A model generated the notes under the pieces. That model saw only the letters and a program-made list of their open reading frames with translations. It did no database searches and was not told where the DNA came from. A DNA stretch of 43,531 nucleotides from Erysipelotrichaceae bacterium. Its GTDB lineage: Bacteria; Bacillota_I; Bacilli_A; Erysipelotrichales; Erysipelotrichaceae. The position numbers were made by a program, and so were the translations under genes. The stretch is from NCBI GenBank assembly GCA_017404785.1, contig JAFRBQ010000022.1:1-43531 (forward strand), written 5' to 3'. Below, one piece after another: positions 1 to 7,903 of the stretch (within the stretch, counting starts at the first letter, position 1; every line of letters starts with the position of its first letter).

Positions 1-127
1 CGGGTAAGAAGAGGTAACAGTACGCAAGTGGCAGGCTGTTTTGTGCGCGTAGACGCGCTGCTGTTAAGACAAGGCCCTAGTGGCCGCATAAGAAGAACCA
101 CCGGCTAGGCCGGTGGGTTACTTTTTT
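1..127 (+). ncRNA. 3' part of an unidentified structured RNA or serC leader
   Basis: No reading frame fits this stretch, but it is rich in nested pairing. TAACAG (15-20) can pair with CTGTTA (61-66), enclosing a GC-rich hairpin (GCGCG 45-49 with CGCGC 54-58). A GGCC/GGCC hairpin lies at 73-85 and a terminator stem at 98-116. This looks like the end of a longer structured RNA whose 5' part lies outside the window. It could be an independent small RNA or a serC leader controlled by attenuation. I looked for T-box, RNase P, tmRNA and SRP signatures and did not recognise them, so I give no family name. Confidence 0.35.
96..127 (+). terminator. Intrinsic terminator just before serC
   Basis: A perfect 8-bp GC-rich stem (CCACCGGC 98-105 with GCCGGTGG 109-116, loop TAG) is extended by AA/TT pairs and followed by six T residues at 122-127. 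Only 16 bases separate the T-run from the serC ribosome binding site. Either serC is read through a conditional terminator, or its promoter overlaps the tail: TATAAT lies at 127-132, without a convincing -35. Confidence 0.8.
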
Positions 128-156
128 ATAATTAGTATCGAATGAGGTGAATGAAT

Positions 157-1236
157 ATGGAAAATCGCGTCTACAACTTTGCGGCAGGACCTTCCATGCT
201 GGCGGATGATGTTCTGAAAAGACTCAAGGAAGAACTCTTCAACTACAACGATACCGGCATGTCGGTAATGGAGATGTCGCATCGTTCCAAGATATATCTT
301 GAGATCTATGAAAAGACCAAAGCGGATCTTAAAAAACTGATGGGTATAAATGAAGACTACGAAGTCTTCTTCATGCACGGTGGAGCGACAGGCGTATTCG
401 CTTCACTTCCGATGAATCTGTTAAGAAACAGGGCTGATTATATCGTTACCGGCAACTTCTCCAATAAAGCTGCCAAGGAAGCTATGAAGTATGGTCAGGT
501 CAATGTCATCTATGATGGCAAGGATAATGGCTATGCAAGGATCCCTGATCTCAAGGAACTCTTCTTTGATGAAGATGCAGACTACATCCATCTCTGTGCC
601 AACAATACGATCTACGGAACGGAGTGGAAGATTTTCCCGGATACCGGTAATATCCCGCTGATCGCCGATATGAGTTCGGACATCCTTTCAAGAAAAGTCA
701 ACGTTTCCAATTTCGGTATGATCTATGCTGGCGCCCAGAAGAACATGGGCATTGCTGGTCTTGCGGTGATCATCATCAAAAAGGATCTTATAAAGGATGC
801 GATGAAGATTACTCCATCGATCATGGATTATGTCCTGAGTCAGAAAAACGATTCGATGCTCAATACACCGGCGACCTATCCGCTCTATGTTCTGGGCAAG
901 GTCCTTGAATGGCTTGATGAACTTGGCGGGATCGACGAGATCGAAAAGCGCAATATCGCCAAGGCTAAAGTACTCTATGATTATCTTGACTCTCAGAGTT
1001 TCTACAAGCCTCACGCGGAGAAGGACAGCCGCTCTTTGATGAATGTGACTTTCACGACTCCTGATCCTGAACTTGATGCTCTGTTTGCCTCAGAAGCGAC
1101 AAAACAGGGCATGGTCAACCTCAAGGGTCACAGACTCGTAGGCGGTATCAGAGCTTCGATCTATAACGCCATGCCTGCAGAAGGTGTGAATAAACTTGTC
1201 ACATTTATGGATGAATTCAGGAAGGAACATGAATAA
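157..1236 (+). CDS. serC: Phosphoserine aminotransferase
   Basis: Converts 3-phosphohydroxypyruvate and glutamate to O-phosphoserine in the cytosolic serine pathway, using PLP. The protein is 359 residues, normal for SerC, and opens with the family hallmark VYNFAAGPSML; the GAQKNMGIAGL segment carries the PLP-binding lysine. An ATG at 151 directly abuts the GAGGTG ribosome binding site (144-149), so the ATG at 157, with 7-base spacing, is the better start. It overlaps serA by one base (TAATG), so the two are translationally coupled. Expression may be conditioned by the terminator immediately upstream. Confidence 0.95.
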   Translation: MENRVYNFAAGPSMLADDVLKRLKEELFNYNDTGMSVMEMSHRSKIYLEIYEKTKADLKKLMGINEDYEVFFMHGGATGVFASLPMNLLRNRADYIVTGNFSNKAAKEAMKYGQVNVIYDGKDNGYARIPDLKELFFDEDADYIHLCANNTIYGTEWKIFPDTGNIPLIADMSSDILSRKVNVSNFGMIYAGAQKNMGIAGLAVIIIKKDLIKDAMKITPSIMDYVLSQKNDSMLNTPATYPLYVLGKVLEWLDELGGIDEIEKRNIAKAKVLYDYLDSQSFYKPHAEKDSRSLMNVTFTTPDPELDALFASEATKQGMVNLKGHRLVGGIRASIYNAMPAEGVNKLVTFMDEFRKEHE

Positions 1237-2384
1237 TGAAGATAAGATTAGCTAACCGCATCGACGAAAACGGACTTGAACTGTTCGATGATAAATACGA
1301 ATACTGTGAAAACATGGAGAACGAGGATGGCATTCTGGTCAGGAGTGCCAGCCTTCTGGATACAGAGTTTCCTGAAAACCTGCTGGCAATCGCCAGAGCA
1401 GGTGCCGGTGTCAACAACATCCCGATAGAGCGCTGTACGGATTCGGGCATCGTCGTCTTCAATACGCCGGGTGCCAACGCCAACGCGGTCAAGGAACTCG
1501 TGCTTTGCGCACTGTTTATGTCTTCCAGAGATATCGAAGGCGGTATGGACTTTGTCAGAAACCTTGAAGACACTCCGGATTTTTCCAAGCAGATCGAGAA
1601 AAGCAAGTCGCAGTTCATCGGTCCCGAGATCAACGGCAAGAAGCTCGGTGTCATCGGTCTTGGTGCGATCGGCGTTCTGGTCGCAAATGCCGCTGTCAAA
1701 CTGGGCATGGAAGTTTATGGCTATGATCCATACATCTCGGTCAACAGCGCCTGGGCACTTTCCAAGTGGGTCAAACATGTGACCAATATCAACGAACTGC
1801 TTGGCGAATGCGACTATATCACTTTGCATCTGCCATACAACGAACAGACCAGGCACACGATCGACAAAGAAAAGATCGCGCTGATGAAGGATGGAGTTAG
1901 ACTGCTCAATCTGGCAAGAGGCGAACTGGTCGACGAAGAAGCTCTGATCAAAGGTCTTGATGAAGGAAAGATCAGCAGATATGTAACCGATTTTGGATCC
2001 TACAGGCTTTCAAGACGCAAGGATGTCGTCTGCTTCCCGCACCTTGGGGCATCCACACCGGAATCGGAAGAAAACTGTGCGATCATGGCAGTCAGGGAAC
2101 TGATCGACTACCTGGAAAACGGCAATATCACCAACTCAGTCAATCTTCCGGCTGTAAGCGAGCCAAGGAGCACTTCCCATCGTATCTGCATCATTCACAA
2201 GAATGTGCCTAACATGCTGGCACAGCTGACGACCGTCATCGGTGCCAACAACATCAACATTGAAAACATGGCCAACAAGGCCAGAGGGGATGTCGCTTAT
2301 ACGATGATCGATACCAATTCCGAAGTCGCTGATGATGCCTTCGACCATGTTGAAAACATCATCCGCGTCAGAGTAATAAACTGA
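1236..2384 (+). CDS. serA: D-3-phosphoglycerate dehydrogenase
   Basis: Catalyses the NAD-dependent first step of serine synthesis, making the substrate used by SerC. The 382-residue protein has the D-2-hydroxyacid dehydrogenase fold: a split substrate domain, the Rossmann loop GVIGLGAIG near residue 140, an active-site arginine in NLARGELVDE, and HLGAST with the catalytic histidine. About 70 C-terminal residues beginning near RICIIHKNVPNM form an ACT domain, so feedback inhibition by serine is plausible. The short form lacks the extra intervening domain of long SerA proteins. It starts inside the serC stop codon. Confidence 0.95.
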   Translation: MKIRLANRIDENGLELFDDKYEYCENMENEDGILVRSASLLDTEFPENLLAIARAGAGVNNIPIERCTDSGIVVFNTPGANANAVKELVLCALFMSSRDIEGGMDFVRNLEDTPDFSKQIEKSKSQFIGPEINGKKLGVIGLGAIGVLVANAAVKLGMEVYGYDPYISVNSAWALSKWVKHVTNINELLGECDYITLHLPYNEQTRHTIDKEKIALMKDGVRLLNLARGELVDEEALIKGLDEGKISRYVTDFGSYRLSRRKDVVCFPHLGASTPESEENCAIMAVRELIDYLENGNITNSVNLPAVSEPRSTSHRICIIHKNVPNMLAQLTTVIGANNINIENMANKARGDVAYTMIDTNSEVADDAFDHVENIIRVRVIN

Positions 2385-2387
2385 TAG

Positions 2388-2412
2388 AAGAGGCTATTGC
2401 AGCCTTTTCTTT
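2388..2412 (+). terminator. Weak terminator after serCA
   Basis: AGGCT (2391-2395) pairs with AGCCT (2401-2405) around a 5-base loop, with weaker A/T pairing outward and a run reading TTTTCTTTT. The stem is short, so termination may be partial. Confidence 0.5.
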
Positions 2413-2453
2413 TAGGATAAAATATAAGAAAAGATCTCTGAAGGTAGAATGAT

Positions 2454-3461
2454 ATGGCAAATGATGTAAAGACCAGTATATATCCGGATATCCTGATCCT
2501 GTGTGCTTCCACAAAGGACTCGGATAACGCTTTAAAGGCAGCTGAAGTTCTGAATAAGGCAGCCGAAAAAGCTAAAGTTTCATTAAAGAGCGAGATCCAT
2601 CTTAGTGGAGAAATAAGAGGTCATCTTTCTTATGAAGAGATAAGAGAATGCAAAGGCATCATCGTAGCGACCGATACGAGCGTCGTCATGAAGCGCTTTG
2701 CGGGCAAACAGGTGCTGGTCACGACGACTTCAAAAGCCATCAGTGATCCGGATGAGCTGATCAGAACGATACTGAATAACGAAGCACCTTTAACCGAAAC
2801 GATCGGGCATTCAAAAAAAGAAATATTGTCCGGTAAGGAGATCAGAGAAGATGATGTGCTGGTCAAGGTCATGAACAGTCTTGGCAGGATCTTTCCTTTC
2901 CTGGTCGGCGGAGCGATCATGCAGGTATTGGCGCTTCTTTTCAGGGACAGTGATCTTCCGCTCTATCTGTTTTTCTTAACTGTGGGACAAAGTGTCTTTG
3001 AGATGCTTACTCTGATACTTGCAGCCTACATTGCCTATACGATCGCCGGAACTAGTGGCTTGATGATCGGTTTTGTCGGCGGGATCATCGCCAAAGAAGG
3101 ATACAGCCTGACCTGGCTTAATGATCAAAATACTGTACTATTCTCTTCCGGTCTGCTCGGTTCTCTGATCGCTGGGGTATGTGCGGGCTATATCACCGTA
3201 TTTCTTCAGAAACTGTGTTCAAGGATGCCATCCTCTTTAACTATGATCAGGATCAATCTCATCTATCCGATCATCGGTATCCTGATGATAAGTACTGTGA
3301 TGTTTTTCCTTAATAATTTCCTTTCCGATCTCAATAGAAGCTTTACGGGTTTCGTTGAAACGATCGGACTCAATGATCAGCTGCTGGCATTAATCATACT
3401 GCTGCTGGTGCTTGTGATCTCACTTGTCATCCCAAAGATCATCAAAGACAGAAACATTTAA
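2454..3461 (+). CDS. Half-length fructose-PTS EIIB-EIIC relative, probably not a transporter
   Basis: The 335-residue protein aligns by eye with the EIIB and first half of EIIC of the genuine FruA in this window (33527-35437). Residues 1-100 match EIIB: a cysteine sits at the phosphorylation position, but the following loop reads CASTKDSDN instead of CPTGIAHTY. The stretch GIIVATDTSV matches GIIVAADTNV of FruA. The rest, from GRIFPFLVGGAIM, has several membrane segments and the GFVGGIIAKEG motif but stops before the EIIC half with the substrate-binding motifs (the FruA GAIPFAAADP region). No EIIA is present. It may be a sensor, a regulator or a relic. SD AAGGT lies 8 bases before the ATG. It stands alone between terminators. 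Confidence 0.7.
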   Translation: MANDVKTSIYPDILILCASTKDSDNALKAAEVLNKAAEKAKVSLKSEIHLSGEIRGHLSYEEIRECKGIIVATDTSVVMKRFAGKQVLVTTTSKAISDPDELIRTILNNEAPLTETIGHSKKEILSGKEIREDDVLVKVMNSLGRIFPFLVGGAIMQVLALLFRDSDLPLYLFFLTVGQSVFEMLTLILAAYIAYTIAGTSGLMIGFVGGIIAKEGYSLTWLNDQNTVLFSSGLLGSLIAGVCAGYITVFLQKLCSRMPSSLTMIRINLIYPIIGILMISTVMFFLNNFLSDLNRSFTGFVETIGLNDQLLALIILLLVLVISLVIPKIIKDRNI

Positions 3462-3462
3462 A

Positions 3463-3491
3463 AAGCTATGCGCATGCATAGCTTATTTTTT
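3463..3491. terminator. Bidirectional terminator
   Basis: AAGCTATGC (3463-3471) pairs perfectly with GCATAGCTT (3476-3484), loop GCAT, followed by a T-run on the plus strand and a short T-run on the minus strand. It separates the convergent genes on either side and overlaps the stop codon of the minus-strand one. Confidence 0.85.
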
Positions 3492-4139
3492 GACCAGTGA
3501 TCCGCATTCCGGACAGAATCGACCGCTTACCGGTTTATAGCCACAGTTTGGACAGATACTTTGTTCTTCACCATTGATAGGTGTTTCCGTTTTCGGATCA
3601 GGAGTAAAGCTTTCGTTGATCAAAGTCTGCTGTCCATACTCTTCAGTTGAAAGCAGTTCACCTTTATCGGCAAGGCCACTGAACAGAGTTTTAAGTCTAG
3701 TGTACTGTTCATCAAAGTTATACTGATGCATGGCATCGCCATTTATATGAAAATACACATGAGAACTTCCGCCGATCGAAGTATCATCATAGTAAAGCGT
3801 AAAACCGCTGCTGCTTGAATAATCATATACGATAAAGCGTGGATCCTGATGGAATTCCAGTCTGCTGAAAGCCCAGAAGCGGTTTGTTTCAATAAAGTCG
3901 CACAGTTCCTTCAGATCTTCATCCTTTATCCTGTAGGCACTTTTATAGGTCTTTTCAAAGGCCATCTTGTTTTCTACATTCAGGATCGATCCATCATTAT
4001 CTTTTATCTCAAGCCAGTAGTTCAGAATGGTGTTGGAATTGTACATCATGCCACCACTATAGGAAGAAAATGAACATGATCTGAGCTTTCCATGTTTTTC
4101 TTCAAGTGCTTGAAGATAGGCGTTATAACTGTCTTCCAT
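3483..4139 (-). CDS. Uncharacterised protein with C-terminal zinc ribbon
   Basis: A 218-residue soluble protein of unknown function. The last 25 residues form a clear zinc ribbon with two CxxC pairs (CPNCGYKPVSGRFCPECG), common in bacterial zinc-ribbon domain proteins. The body is aromatic-rich and mostly beta-like, with no motif I recognise. The frame stays open further upstream, but the SD AGAGGT is 7 bases before the ATG at 4139, so I place the start there (MEDSYNAYL). It is divergent from the lysoplasmalogenase gene, with about 110 bases of shared upstream region. Confidence 0.7.
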   Translation of the reverse strand: MEDSYNAYLQALEEKHGKLRSCSFSSYSGGMMYNSNTILNYWLEIKDNDGSILNVENKMAFEKTYKSAYRIKDEDLKELCDFIETNRFWAFSRLEFHQDPRFIVYDYSSSSGFTLYYDDTSIGGSSHVYFHINGDAMHQYNFDEQYTRLKTLFSGLADKGELLSTEEYGQQTLINESFTPDPKTETPINGEEQSICPNCGYKPVSGRFCPECGSLVKK

Positions 4140-4249
4140 TGTCATTACCTCTGTTATCTTAATTATATATCCCGGTTTTGTATTTTTTTTATTATCCGGT
4201 TTAAACAAAAAAGTACGGATAAAGTATAATTTTGTTAAGAGGTAGCAAC

Positions 4250-4921
4250 ATGAATCCATATGTATACGTACTTATTTTAATTGGCATAGTTTTACAGGCT
4301 TTGTTTATAAAAGTCGAACACGAAGAGAAGTATCTTCTCGCCGACATTTTTAAAGGTCTGGCTTCGCTGATGTTTGTCCTGGTGGGCTATAATGCCTATC
4401 TGACGACCAATAACATCAGCAACCGACAGCTTCTGATCGGATTGATCTTCGGCATGGTCGGAGATATCCTGCTCAACCTGCGCTATGTCTTTCCTAAACA
4501 GGGTCAGAAGATCTTCCTGGCCGGGATCCTTTCTTTTCTGATCGGTCACATCATGTATCTTGTCGCTCTGATACCGCAGGCCAGACATCTGTGGCTCTTT
4601 GTGGCGATCGGAGCTCTTGTCGCAGCTTGTCTACTTGTCTATATCTTCAAGACGATGGAAGTCAAAAAGGCCTTCAAGATCTTCGGTGTCTTCTATCTTG
4701 GCGCGGTGTTCATCATGTGTTCCATCGCCATCGGTATTGCAATCTTTGCGCCGTCAAACAGATCGATCATCTTCGCCATCGGAGCGATCCTGTTTACAGC
4801 TTCCGATGTCGTACTGATCTTCAACACCTTCTCGGGTGTCACCAGATTCTCTTTGCGAGTCACGAATCTGAGCCTTTACTACATCGGCCAGATGCTGATA
4901 GCGTATTCGATGTTTCTATAA
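4250..4921 (+). CDS. YhhN/TMEM86-family protein, probable lysoplasmalogenase
   Basis: A 223-residue integral membrane protein of about eight hydrophobic segments. It shows the YhhN family signature: an acidic residue in GMVGDILLNL, then FLAGILSFLIGHIMYL, and near the C-terminus a second acidic residue in LFTASDVVLIFNTF. Characterised members hydrolyse the vinyl-ether bond of lysoplasmalogens. The ATG at 4250 follows SD AGAGGT (4238-4243); a TTG at 4232 is less likely. TATAAT at 4225-4230 suggests a promoter with a very short leader. A second family member occurs at 29621-30286. Confidence 0.8.
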   Translation: MNPYVYVLILIGIVLQALFIKVEHEEKYLLADIFKGLASLMFVLVGYNAYLTTNNISNRQLLIGLIFGMVGDILLNLRYVFPKQGQKIFLAGILSFLIGHIMYLVALIPQARHLWLFVAIGALVAACLLVYIFKTMEVKKAFKIFGVFYLGAVFIMCSIAIGIAIFAPSNRSIIFAIGAILFTASDVVLIFNTFSGVTRFSLRVTNLSLYYIGQMLIAYSMFL

Positions 4922-5018
4922 ATAATTAAGGTTCGATCAGTTTTCAGAAATACAGTTTTTCCCTGAACATTTCCTTTGCAGGGAATCTGTTAGAATTTAA
5001 ATGTTGAAGGAGGCCATC

Positions 5019-6272
5019 ATGAATCAGATCAAATGTCCCCACTGTGGAAAAGAATTCACGATCGATGAATCGAGCTATGATTCCATCGTCAAACAGATAA
5101 GAGATCATCAGTTCAATGAGGAGATCGCATTAAGAGAAAAACAGTTCAATGAAAACCTTGAAGCCAGGATCAGACTTGTCAAGGCTGAAGATGAATCAAG
5201 GAATCAGAAGGCTCTTAATGACAAGGAAAAAGAAATCGAAGCTCTGAAGAACAGACTTGAAAGCATCGATACCAGAAATGCTCTGGAAAACAAGGAAGCC
5301 TTGGAAGAGATAAAGAAACAGTTAAGTGAAAAGGAAAACATCATCACCAGACTCAACGGCGATCTTGCAAACAAGGAATATGAGGCAAAACTCAAGGTAA
5401 ATGAGGCGATCGCCGAAAAGGAAAAGGAGATAACTGAGCTTAAAGCCATTTCCGATGCGGATAAGGATGCCTACAGAAAACAGCTGGCCGACAAGGATGA
5501 ACTGATCGCCTACTATAAGGACTTCAAGGCCAAACAGTCGACCAAGATGATCGGTGAAGATCTTGAACAGCACTGTCTGTATGAATTCAACAGAGTCAGG
5601 CCGCTTTTCAAGAATGCCTATTTTGAAAAAGACAATGACGCTTCACTTGGAAGCAAGGGCGACTTCATTTTCAGAGATTTTGATGAAGATGGCACCGAGA
5701 TCGTTTCGATCATGTTTGAAATGAAGAATGAAGCGGATGAGACGGCCACCAAGCACAAGAACGAGGACTTTCTGGCCAAGCTCGACAAGGATCGAAAAGA
5801 CAAGGGCTGCGAGTATGCGGTACTCGTTTCGCTTCTGGAGATGGACAACGATACGTATAATGAAGGCATCGTCGACATGTCCCACCGGTATGAGAAGATG
5901 TATGTGATCAGACCACAGAATTTCATTGCGATGATCACGCTGTTAAGGAATGCGAACCTCAATTCCCTTGGCTACAAGAAACAGCTGATCGTAGCTCAGA
6001 ATCAGGATCTGGACTACAGGAACTTTGAAAACAACATGAATGCCTTCAAGGACGCCTTCGGCAAGAACTATGCGACGGCAGCCAAGAAGTTCCAGGATGC
6101 GATCGATGAGATCGACAAGTCCATTTCTCATCTGCAGAAGATCAAGGATGCTCTGACTTCATCATCCAATCAGCTGCGTCTGGCCAATGACAAAGCCCAG
6201 GATCTCAGTATCAGAAAACTGACCAAGAATGCACCGAGCATCGCTGATAAATTCAAAGAGAACGAAAAGTAA
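5019..6272 (+). CDS. DUF2130-type protein: zinc finger, coiled coil, nuclease-like domain
   Basis: A 417-residue cytosolic protein. Residues 5-12 contain a CPHCG half zinc finger. Roughly residues 25-165 are a long, highly charged coiled coil rich in E, K and A. The C-terminal half matches the family I know as DUF2130: GSKGDFIFRDF followed about 20 residues later by FEMKNE, a D...ExK arrangement like that of PD-(D/E)XK nucleases, then VRPQNFIAMITLLRN. The ATG at 5019 follows AAGGAGG by 5 bases; the ATG at 5001 would precede the ribosome site. It is followed 19 bases later by a small unknown gene, probably in the same operon. A nucleic-acid role is inferred. Confidence 0.75.
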   Translation: MNQIKCPHCGKEFTIDESSYDSIVKQIRDHQFNEEIALREKQFNENLEARIRLVKAEDESRNQKALNDKEKEIEALKNRLESIDTRNALENKEALEEIKKQLSEKENIITRLNGDLANKEYEAKLKVNEAIAEKEKEITELKAISDADKDAYRKQLADKDELIAYYKDFKAKQSTKMIGEDLEQHCLYEFNRVRPLFKNAYFEKDNDASLGSKGDFIFRDFDEDGTEIVSIMFEMKNEADETATKHKNEDFLAKLDKDRKDKGCEYAVLVSLLEMDNDTYNEGIVDMSHRYEKMYVIRPQNFIAMITLLRNANLNSLGYKKQLIVAQNQDLDYRNFENNMNAFKDAFGKNYATAAKKFQDAIDEIDKSISHLQKIKDALTSSSNQLRLANDKAQDLSIRKLTKNAPSIADKFKENEK

Positions 6273-6291
6273 AAAGGAGACAGATTAATCC

Positions 6292-6774
6292 ATGGAAAGA
6301 TTCATGAAACTGGTCGAAGACAATAAAGGCTTTGAGATAGTTCATGCCTACCGCGATGATATCGATCATTGGATCGGCGGCAAGAAAGACCAATACTGGT
6401 ATTTCATCACCAGAAACAATAGGATCAAGGAAGGCTATGCCGCGATCTATAAGGATGGAAAATGGAAAGACCAGTTGATCAAAGGCGAAGGCAAGAACAG
6501 AAAAGTCAAGGATATTGAAGCGGGTACGACGATCAAAATGATCATTGCAGCAGCCTATCTGGCTCAGGAAGAAAACTGGGTCAAGGATAAGAAGGGCACG
6601 CTGATTGAGACGGACAATCCTTACTATCACTATGTGAAAGGTTTTGGCGACAAGGCCCTTGATGTTTCAAAGGAATATGGAGTTTCCATCGGCTACAACG
6701 ATCTTGAAAATGTCGAAAAAAGCTTTCACCTTCGCGATCTGACGACAGGCGACAAGGTAGAAGTATTTGAATAA
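6292..6774 (+). CDS. Uncharacterised protein, 160 residues
   Basis: A small, charged, soluble protein that I do not recognise. It has no signal peptide, membrane segment or cysteine motif. The middle is rich in aromatic residues (WIGGKKDQYWYF, YYHYVKGFG) and lysine. It starts 19 bases after the DUF2130-type gene with SD AAAGGAGA and ends at a strong terminator, so it is the second gene of that operon. A link to the DUF2130 partner is inferred only from position. Confidence 0.7.
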   Translation: MERFMKLVEDNKGFEIVHAYRDDIDHWIGGKKDQYWYFITRNNRIKEGYAAIYKDGKWKDQLIKGEGKNRKVKDIEAGTTIKMIIAAAYLAQEENWVKDKKGTLIETDNPYYHYVKGFGDKALDVSKEYGVSIGYNDLENVEKSFHLRDLTTGDKVEVFE

Positions 6775-6780
6775 AATCTC

Positions 6781-6811
6781 AAAACTGCCAGCTTATCGAA
6801 GGCAGTTTTTC
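6781..6811 (+). terminator. Intrinsic terminator
   Basis: AACTGCC pairs with GGCAGTT around an 11-base loop and is followed by a T-run, just after the stop of the 160-residue protein. Confidence 0.85.
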
Positions 6812-6886
6812 TTTTGGCTCATTTGTGACCTATGAACCGTATTTTTCATGATCTATAATTTGAATAGGAAAGTAAGAGGAATGAAG

Positions 6887-7792
6887 ATGAAAAAACTGTT
6901 ACTGATATTGACTTTCTTATTGGTTTTGGCTTCCTGTGGCAAGAAGAGCAGGGGTTTCAGCAGTGAGGAACTGCAGAAGATCCATGACACGGAAGCTATG
7001 TTGAGAGAAAAACTCGTCGGCAAGACCTGGCATTTCTATGATGAGCCAGAAAGAGCCGTCAGATACCTCGATGATGGTTCATATGAGAATTATTTTGGTC
7101 CGGGCATCAGCGGACGCGATTACTTTACCGGTGATGACGGCATGTGGGAAGTGAAGTATTGCGAATCACTCAATGGTGACACCAGCTTCCTGGAAACAGA
7201 CAAAGAAAGAGCAGAAAAATACTATGAATACAATGTACTGGTCACCTATGTGAACAGGGATGGTCAGACCAAGACCTATACCCTGAGTCTTGATTTTGCG
7301 GGTGATGATCTTATTCTGGCCGGTGATAAGCTCTTTGAAGGGCAGGCCATGATCGAAAAGATGCCGGAAGGATTGGGTATTTTCAAGCAACTGCCGGGCC
7401 ATATCTGGTACATCTCTGATATGGGAAGCTATGCCCTGTTTTTTGATGACGGATACTGCTACATGACCTATGGCGTCTTCGCAGACGGTCAGACCAACGG
7501 TTCATATCTCTATCGCTGGGGTTTTGATGAAAACCAGGGCCTCTTATATCTGATGGATCATTATGAGGTAAGTGAAGAACTCAAAGAGAATATAAAATCA
7601 TATGCGATCAACGGTGAAACGGGTGATGATGCCGGGACATATCTTAAACTGGTCGATACCTGGTCAAATGGTGCCAACATCATGGACCTGGATATTGTCG
7701 ATGGTCAGGATGATTCAGCCCGAGCATTACTCCACAGTTATGATCAGCTGCACAGCTGGACGATCGAAAACTGGAAGAAACTCTATGAGTGA
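6887..7792 (+). CDS. Predicted lipoprotein of unknown function
   Basis: A 301-residue exported protein with a textbook lipoprotein signal: MKK, a leucine-rich core and the lipobox LASC near residue 18, followed by GKKS. The mature part contains two WHFYDEP/WYISDMG-like segments, possibly a duplicated beta-rich unit of about 130 residues (GKTWHFYDEPERAVRYLDDGS versus GHIWYISDMG with ALFFDDG). This resembles repeated lipocalin-like or META-like units, but I assign no family. The ATG at 6887 has SD AGAGGA at 6-base spacing; upstream ATGs are worse. TATAAT lies at 6854-6859. It probably sits on the outer face of the membrane. Confidence 0.75.
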   Translation: MKKLLLILTFLLVLASCGKKSRGFSSEELQKIHDTEAMLREKLVGKTWHFYDEPERAVRYLDDGSYENYFGPGISGRDYFTGDDGMWEVKYCESLNGDTSFLETDKERAEKYYEYNVLVTYVNRDGQTKTYTLSLDFAGDDLILAGDKLFEGQAMIEKMPEGLGIFKQLPGHIWYISDMGSYALFFDDGYCYMTYGVFADGQTNGSYLYRWGFDENQGLLYLMDHYEVSEELKENIKSYAINGETGDDAGTYLKLVDTWSNGANIMDLDIVDGQDDSARALLHSYDQLHSWTIENWKKLYE

Positions 7793-7903
7793 TCGTGCTG
7801 ATTGTCAAAAAATGGATGCTTTTCTGTTTTATTCAATAGTTGCGATGTATCAATAATAATAGACTTCATTCCTGATGTTATGATAAAGGCAGGAGGACAA
7901 AAT

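Noticed and set aside
1..120. T-box, RNase P, tmRNA or SRP RNA at the window start
   Set aside because: None of the conserved motifs that I know for these could be found in the part visible; the hairpins alone do not identify a family.
4959..4985. Hairpin TTCCCTG / CAGGGAA before the DUF2130-type gene as a terminator
   Set aside because: No T-run follows; the 14-base loop is large. It may be a weak structure only.
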